A DNA stretch of 64,000 nucleotides from Acetatifactor muris (GTDB lineage: Bacteria; Bacillota; Clostridia; Lachnospirales; Lachnospiraceae). Both the position numbers and the translations under genes were made by a program. The notes below the pieces were generated by a model. That model saw nothing but the letters and a program-made list of their open reading frames with translations, had not been told where the DNA came from and made no database searches. Positions 59,143 to 64,000 of the stretch are shown here, one piece after another. The DNA is taken from the NCBI GenBank assembly GCA_023664365.1, contig JAMPFR010000004.1:1-64000 (forward strand). Reading direction: 5' to 3'. Within the stretch, counting starts at the first letter, position 1, and each line of letters starts with the position of its first letter.

Positions 59143-61191
59143 TTACAATGTCTGAAACCCTTCTATAGAATAGTCTTCATTTACCGTGACGGCCAGCGTG
59201 ACCGTAAACATACCGTCGCCGGTGCTTATCTTTACCACAGTGCTGCCTGCTGCATTGCCCTTCACCGTTCCATCCGACACAGAGCATACCGCAGGATCCG
59301 AAACCTCATATTTTAAGTCGCTCTGGGCGTAGCCTTCCGGAATATTGGCAAATCCTATGTTCAGCGATTCGCCTTCCCCAAGATACATTGCATAGCTTAC
59401 CAGTTCTATGAAATCAAATTCTATGGGTTCAAAGTCAAAGGGATTGATTTCTTCCAGAGGCTCCCCCTCCGGTGTGGTAAGCTCCTGCTCCACAACCTCC
59501 GTCCTGGTGCATATGTCTCCGGACATCCTCTTCCAGTCCTCAAGGTGCATATGCAGCTTGACAGGTGAATTCTCGGAATTCCATATCACTGCAGAATACT
59601 TCCAGTCCTTGTTAATATCCGTAATAAGACAGCCTTCCTGATTCAGCCCCCAGCTCAACGGAACATACAGCTGCAAGTCCACACAGGTGGGCTGCTCACC
59701 TAACAAATCCGCTTCTACTTTTCCGACTGCCACAGCACCGGACGTAATCTGGGCATTCACCACGCTGCTGGAAATACTCTTGAAGCCTACCCGGAGATCC
59801 GCCAGCATTGTGGCCTCTGCCGTCAGCGTGGCATCCGCCTGGAAATCCGCTTTTGCGTTGCTGTTAAAGTCTTTATAAAGACCGGTTCCCTTCTTCCATC
59901 CCGCAGACAGTACATTCGCCGTGGTATAGCTGATGGACACATTACCGTCAGCCCCCAGATGCGCGGTGAGCATGACTTTGACGTTCAACGGTCCCCAGAC
60001 TTGAATATACGCCTCGCCCAAGGGTATGGATACCGCCGCGCTTCCGTGTATCTCAGTGGATATTTCCGTGTCAAAGTGGAAATTAAACTTTATTTCCTTA
60101 GGTTTTAACGGGTTGAGGAACGCATGCTCATAGGTGACGTCCGTACTTATATTTTTGACTCCCACCACCAACTTGCCGTTTGCAGCCGCTTCCCCATCCA
60201 TATCCGATCTGCCGGCGCTCTTCTGCACGTCAAATTCTGCCGTGAATATAATGTGGTCGCTGCCCTTATCCACCTTCGCGGAGTTTGAAAGCAGGGTCAG
60301 AAAATACTCACCCTCTGCTGAAGCGCTGTTATACCGCTTCATCTCGTCATATATATCCTGAGCCAGCCCCGCGTTGGCGCCATCCGAGGCGGAAACCGCT
60401 TCTACCACCTTCCCCGGAAAAGTTCCCCGGACATTGATATAAGCATATGTCTCTTCCACGGACGCTTCCTCAAAGGTGAAAACCTCTCCTTCAATCCCAG
60501 TTATCTTAACGGCTCTGGCAAGCGAGGTATCCGTAGCGTCAAAATATACTATGTCTCCTACGCTGTAACCATCGCTCGGAGCCAACAGTCCCGTTGCACC
60601 GTCCGCATTAAGCCTTATGCCGATACCTGCGGTCTTCACGCCCTCCGCCAGCTCCATTTCCGCCACCTGCGGCAGTACAAGGTTACGATCATAGTTTTCG
60701 GCATACTCAATAATCTGCCCGGCCGTAGCCGCATCTATGGGGGCCTCCCCGCTGCTTATATCAATCTGCGCAATATTACTGACATAAAAGTCCGCCAGCT
60801 GCTCCGGATTAAAGGCTGCTCCGGAAGCCTCTATGTCATCCGTTCCAATGGCTCTGACGGCACTCTCCAGCGCAAATTCCAGGGACGCCTCCCTGTCGGG
60901 TTCAAATGCTTCTTCCCGATCAATGATTCCCCATTCCGCCGCAGCCTGTATCTGGGCGTAATATTCGTTCTCAGAGGATACATCCGAAAAAATATCCGAC
61001 TCTGATATATAGGCGTCATATCCAAAGCTGCTCCCCAGCATTCCGATATATTCGGCCCGGGAGAGCATACCCTCTTTGCTTTTGCCGCCGGTTCCCACGC
61101 TGTCTTCCCCGCCGCAGCCTGTGCAGACTGCGGCAAGCAGAACCAGAAGCGTACAAAGCAATCCTCTCAAGTTACATTTATCTTTTTTCAT
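59143..61191 (-). CDS. Lipoprotein with SLH-like and Ig-like (BIG2) domains in the type VII locus
   Basis: A 682-residue lipoprotein with lipobox VCTGC (~residue 23). The N-terminal SLH-like stretch (LSRAEYIGMLGSSFGYDAY, FSDVSSENEYYAQIQAAAEWGII) extends to ~115. A long strand-rich middle follows (~190-600). The C-terminus is a BIG2-like Ig domain (YEVSDPAVCSVSDGTVKGNAAGS, cut here; ~600-680). GGGGGA precedes the ATG at 61191. A surface lipoprotein between two WXG100 pairs suggests an envelope-side component or effector anchor of the secretion system. I know no experimental precedent. Confidence 0.75.
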   Translation of the reverse strand: MKKDKCNLRGLLCTLLVLLAAVCTGCGGEDSVGTGGKSKEGMLSRAEYIGMLGSSFGYDAYISESDIFSDVSSENEYYAQIQAAAEWGIIDREEAFEPDREASLEFALESAVRAIGTDDIEASGAAFNPEQLADFYVSNIAQIDISSGEAPIDAATAGQIIEYAENYDRNLVLPQVAEMELAEGVKTAGIGIRLNADGATGLLAPSDGYSVGDIVYFDATDTSLARAVKITGIEGEVFTFEEASVEETYAYINVRGTFPGKVVEAVSASDGANAGLAQDIYDEMKRYNSASAEGEYFLTLLSNSAKVDKGSDHIIFTAEFDVQKSAGRSDMDGEAAANGKLVVGVKNISTDVTYEHAFLNPLKPKEIKFNFHFDTEISTEIHGSAAVSIPLGEAYIQVWGPLNVKVMLTAHLGADGNVSISYTTANVLSAGWKKGTGLYKDFNSNAKADFQADATLTAEATMLADLRVGFKSISSSVVNAQITSGAVAVGKVEADLLGEQPTCVDLQLYVPLSWGLNQEGCLITDINKDWKYSAVIWNSENSPVKLHMHLEDWKRMSGDICTRTEVVEQELTTPEGEPLEEINPFDFEPIEFDFIELVSYAMYLGEGESLNIGFANIPEGYAQSDLKYEVSDPAVCSVSDGTVKGNAAGSTVVKISTGDGMFTVTLAVTVNEDYSIEGFQTL

Positions 61192-61217
61192 AATATCCCC
61201 CATGCCGCTTTAGCTTT

Positions 61218-61520
61218 TTATTTGAACTGGCTGGCGTTGCTGTTGATCGTGCCTTCCAGGTTTCGGGACTGTGCCGCCGCGTTCCTGATAAACTTTACAT
61301 AGCTGTTCACGACCTGCTGATAGTTTTCAAATCTGCTGCTCATACCGGTGATCTTCTCCCGGATGGTTTCAGCGGAATTACTTTCCCAGTCGCCCTTCAG
61401 ACTGTTTATTTTCGCCTGTATATCGTCAAGGGTCCGGCGCATCTCCTTATTTTTGTTATCAATGCTGTCTGCGTGTCCGTCAAAATTACCGTAATTAATA
61501 ATAATCTGTCCATTGTCTGC
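61218..61520 (-). CDS. WXG100-family protein (100 residues)
   Basis: Starts MADNGQIIINYGNFDGHA, with AAAGGAG 9 nt ahead; the frame back to 61550 is not preceded by a binding site. Helix-turn-helix with the turn GDWESNSAE (W-x-S in place of W-x-G, ~44-52) and a second helix MSSRFENYQQVVNSYVKFI. The 100-residue length is exactly that of secreted ESX substrates. Third gene of the visible secretion locus, after esaB and a second WXG-like protein. Confidence 0.88.
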   Translation of the reverse strand, partial: ADNGQIIINYGNFDGHADSIDNKNKEMRRTLDDIQAKINSLKGDWESNSAETIREKITGMSSRFENYQQVVNSYVKFIRNAAAQSRNLEGTINSNASQFK

Positions 61521-61560
61521 CATGGTTTTATTCTCCTTTTTGTTTTTCAAGATATATCAA

Positions 61561-61863
61561 TCAACTCTGCAAGCTTGCAATCTGGCTGCTCAGGTTCTCC
61601 TGATTCTTCTCATAATCATCAGCCGCCGTTTTCAGAAACTGCGCGTACTCGTCCATCAGATTCTTCATTTTGACAAAATCATCTTTAAAATCTTTGACCT
61701 TAGCGCAGAATTCTTTTGCATCCTTTCCCTGATAATCCGTGCTGGTGAATGTCTCGACCAGTTCAAAAAGCTGTTCGTACTGCTTACTATACTCGACTGC
61801 CAGCATCTCCACCTCTTCTGCGGCCCCTCTCAGCTTAGCCGGTGTTACCTGAATACTATCCAT
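61561..61863 (-). CDS. WXG100-like protein with a YQG turn (100 residues)
   Basis: Begins MDSIQVTPAKLRGAAEEVEML, the classic ESX start (I-x-V-T-P-x-x-L). The turn reads STDYQGKDAKEF, with Tyr in place of the usual Trp. The second helix, FVKMKNLMDEYAQFLKTAADDY, ends with the C-terminal Y-x-x-x-E pattern (YEKNQE) that acts as a secretion signal in this family. GGAGGAAG precedes the ATG. It probably forms a heterodimer with the 100-residue protein 40 bp downstream. Confidence 0.9.
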   Translation of the reverse strand: MDSIQVTPAKLRGAAEEVEMLAVEYSKQYEQLFELVETFTSTDYQGKDAKEFCAKVKDFKDDFVKMKNLMDEYAQFLKTAADDYEKNQENLSSQIASLQS

Positions 61864-61990
61864 TTTGTACTTCCTCCTTTTATATGTAGTGCAGGCGTGT
61901 CATGTACGCCTTACGAGAACATACTATCCCACATTTTAAATAAATTGTAAGGGATGTAACCAACTGCTGTTTTTATGTAACGGAACGCAT

Positions 61991-62242
61991 TTATATAACC
62001 ATCACCCCGGAGCCGCTGTGAAGTCCTGCCTCTCCGATACACAGATTAGAGTCAAGAGCCCTGCCGCTCTCCCTGTCGCACAGCACGCTTTCGTCCGTGG
62101 GAATATATTCTTCGTCCTGCCTTTTCAGAAACTCCACAAGCATTCCAAGGGCCTGCGCCACCTTCATCTGCTTTGGTATTCTGACGTCAAAGCTTCTTTC
62201 TTCCGCCGGAAGACAGACCTCCAGCAAAATACTATTCTTCAT
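61991..62242 (-). CDS. esaB: EsaB/YukD-like ubiquitin-fold protein
   Basis: An 83-residue cytosolic protein with the ubiquitin-like fold of YukD/EsaB: ILLEVCLPAEERSFDVRIPK, then AQALGMLVEFLKR and a closing GEAGLHSGSGVMVI. The ATG at 62242 lies inside the end of essC (11-bp overlap), with GGGGGTG 7 nt ahead. EsaB is a conserved accessory of firmicute type VII systems. Its overlap with essC shows one operon. Confidence 0.88.
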   Translation of the reverse strand: MKNSILLEVCLPAEERSFDVRIPKQMKVAQALGMLVEFLKRQDEEYIPTDESVLCDRESGRALDSNLCIGEAGLHSGSGVMVI

Positions 62243-64000
62243 CTTCAAACACCCCCTTAAGCTTGGATGGCATTACAAGCCGCATGAGCTTTGCACTGCC
62301 GCCGGACACATAAAAGCCTGTCTGTGAATCCATTCCTCTCCTCAACTCCTTTGTCCTGACGGCTATAGTCAGACGCATCTGGTTTTCAATTCCGTCTCCT
62401 ACCCAGACTCCTTCGCCGCCGCACCGGTTCCCCACCCATTCATCCATATAGTATCGGTTTACGGCTCTGTAACCGTCGCACACCACGAAATATATATTAC
62501 AGAAGCCTTCCACCTTGTCCAGAATGGCCATCAGCTTATCTTTGCCGTCCTCGGACAGATTCTCCTTAAGCTTTTCGTACCCGTTGATTACCACCAGCAT
62601 GGGATTCATATCCACCGTAGGCTGTCCGCCGGTATCCTTATAATTGTTGTTTCTGAGTACGGCTGTGTTGAACAGTTCAATAATCCTATTCTCATAGTCT
62701 CCATCCGCCTTTTCATATGCCACGTCCAGAAGCTCACCCAGCTTTCCGCCGCCGTTGAATACAATTGTCCGTATGTCCGGCACCGCCGATACCGTCTCTA
62801 TCAATCCTCCTGCATAATGCAGGGCGTCCCCTTCCTGCTCCGACATAATCAGCAGAACATTTTTTTCCACTGCATTTATTTTCAGATAATCACAGGAGGA
62901 ACAGCTGATTCCCAAGGGCAGCTGTTCAAAGGAATTCATGTTGTTGGCTCCGTCCAGTCCCGAAACAAACCTGGGTAAGACGGAAATCTGTCTGGCTCTG
63001 GCTCCTTCCGAACGCTGTGTCAAATCCGCTGCAAACTGCTTTATAAAGCTCAGCAGGTCTTCCTCCTCCCCCACAATATGTGCGGTCTGAAATACATAGG
63101 TTTCGTCTTTCTTCAGGATGCCTCTGCCCTTTACCGCCGGAGGCACCACGCCTCCCGTATTTCCCAGTATGGAGGCATAGTCAGACTTATCGTTCATCTG
63201 CATCACATACATCTGCCGGAAATTCTGGAGCATCCGATACCTCACCGCCGCAGTATTAGTGGCTGTAAGAATAAAGTAAATACCGTATTTGGGGCATTCC
63301 CGGGTAAGGGAAATCATAGTATCCTCATATCTTTCATAGCTTTCGTAAAAGTGAGAATAGTTATTTACAATGACAAGAATATACGGAACTCTGTCATTCC
63401 CGGATACATTGTACCTGCTCATGTCCCCGCCAAACTCTGCGAAAAGCTTCTTGCGGTACTTCATCTCCTTTTCAACCATGCTTACAAGGCCGCTTATCTT
63501 TTCGCTTTCTCCGTCTATCATCACACTTCCGGTATGAGGCGCGCTCTCAAACATTTTCAATGTCTCCGCGCCGAAATCCAGAATATAAGCGTTCAATTCT
63601 GCGGGCGTATAATTCCGATACAGAGAATACAGGATTGCGCCCAGCATCATTTCCTTGCCGGAGCCCGCCGCTCCGAATATAAGTACATTGCCGGTTTCCG
63701 CAAAATTAACGTCCAGAAGTCTCTGGCTCTGTGTATAGGGGTCATCCAACTCACCTATTACCGCTCTAAGCCCCCCGTCCGCCCGGAAGGAATACTTTTC
63801 CATCAAAGCATCCACCCGGATGTCTTCCGGGATCTCCGGCATCCACAGCTGGCGTTCCCTGATGCCTTCATCCTTCGCCAGCCTGTCAAGGTACTCCATG
63901 ATCCTGACAATCTGCCTGCCCTTGTCCTGTACCGGCGCTGTCTTCCGGCCCTTCAGCCGATCCGCCACATTGCCCGACTCGTCCAGCACTTCTATGCAGG
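62232..64000 (-). CDS. essC: EssC-like FtsK/SpoIIIE secretion ATPase (5' end beyond window)
   Basis: The 3' end of the type VII motor ATPase; the frame is open to the right edge. The visible ~589 residues hold one ATPase domain with a Walker A-like GAAGSGKEMM (Glu in place of Thr/Ser) and LVIVNNYSHF as Walker B position. A second, more degenerate domain follows (LPLGISCSSCDYLKINAVEKNVLLIM). EssC proteins are ~1400-1500 residues with N-terminal FHA domains, membrane helices and a canonical first ATPase domain, all expected off the edge. Degenerate later ATPase domains are normal for the family. Confidence 0.9.
   Translation of the reverse strand, partial: CIEVLDESGNVADRLKGRKTAPVQDKGRQIVRIMEYLDRLAKDEGIRERQLWMPEIPEDIRVDALMEKYSFRADGGLRAVIGELDDPYTQSQRLLDVNFAETGNVLIFGAAGSGKEMMLGAILYSLYRNYTPAELNAYILDFGAETLKMFESAPHTGSVMIDGESEKISGLVSMVEKEMKYRKKLFAEFGGDMSRYNVSGNDRVPYILVIVNNYSHFYESYERYEDTMISLTRECPKYGIYFILTATNTAAVRYRMLQNFRQMYVMQMNDKSDYASILGNTGGVVPPAVKGRGILKKDETYVFQTAHIVGEEEDLLSFIKQFAADLTQRSEGARARQISVLPRFVSGLDGANNMNSFEQLPLGISCSSCDYLKINAVEKNVLLIMSEQEGDALHYAGGLIETVSAVPDIRTIVFNGGGKLGELLDVAYEKADGDYENRIIELFNTAVLRNNNYKDTGGQPTVDMNPMLVVINGYEKLKENLSEDGKDKLMAILDKVEGFCNIYFVVCDGYRAVNRYYMDEWVGNRCGGEGVWVGDGIENQMRLTIAVRTKELRRGMDSQTGFYVSGGSAKLMRLVMPSKLKGVFEDEE

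Overview
The window looks like the chromosome of an anaerobic, spore-forming Firmicute of the Lachnospiraceae type. Signs of this are two sporulation or germination genes (spoVAF, spoIVA), an oxygen-independent class III ribonucleotide reductase, a firmicute-type (EssC/EsaB/WXG100) type VII secretion locus, Gram-positive housekeeping order (rplS, lepB, rbgA, rnhB, YlqH-like, yraN), near-balanced base composition and strong AGGAGG-type ribosome binding sites. Almost every gene is on the minus strand; only metF and prs are on the plus strand. Both edges cut genes: spoVAF on the left and essC on the right. I saw no rRNA, tRNA or CRISPR array.

Layout, left to right. 0-5 kb: spoVAF, dut, nrdG and nrdD, the last with a strong promoter followed by candidate NrdR boxes. 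5-8.2 kb: a WYL regulator, a 55-residue membrane protein and a membrane-anchored MutS-like ATPase. 8.3-12.4 kb: a nucleoside/base salvage operon (PNP, cytidine deaminase, amidohydrolase, NCS2 permease). 12.5-20.8 kb: free-methionine sulfoxide reductase, spoIVA, a cytosolic PAS hybrid histidine kinase, and a GDPD plus LTA-synthase-like pair. 21-29.3 kb: a MerR-type regulator, then a lipoprotein-rich accessory cluster with two solute-binding-like proteins but no permease. 29.5-38.8 kb: tyrS, then VWA, MoxR, Hsp70 and J-domain genes whose run is broken by a toxin-antitoxin island. 39-45.7 kb: metF, gpsA, plsY, der, a DUF512 radical-SAM gene and prs. 45.7-55.9 kb: a two-component system, pgeF, yraN, YlqH-like, a FliK-like gene, rnhB, two signal peptidases flanking rbgA, and rplS. 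56-64 kb: a type VII secretion locus (essC, esaB, four small helical WXG-like proteins, an SLH-type lipoprotein, a VWA-FHA membrane protein and a PP2C phosphatase).

The strongest discoveries are structural. (1) A 388-bp element with 27-bp imperfect terminal inverted repeats and an 8-bp target duplication has inserted into a YoeB-type toxin gene. The catalytic C-terminus lies in frame on the far side, and the element carries its own 57-codon membrane-protein gene. (2) Three ~110-bp intergenic elements share one fold (a lead hairpin plus a closed multibranch structure) with covarying stems. Each sits exactly at the stop codon of the upstream gene, and one supplies the last codons and stop of its host gene. 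(3) The type VII locus combines FHA, PP2C and VWA modules with several non-canonical WXG-like proteins. (4) A propeller plus solute-binding lipoprotein appears to exist both fused (one gene) and split (two adjacent genes) in the same cluster.
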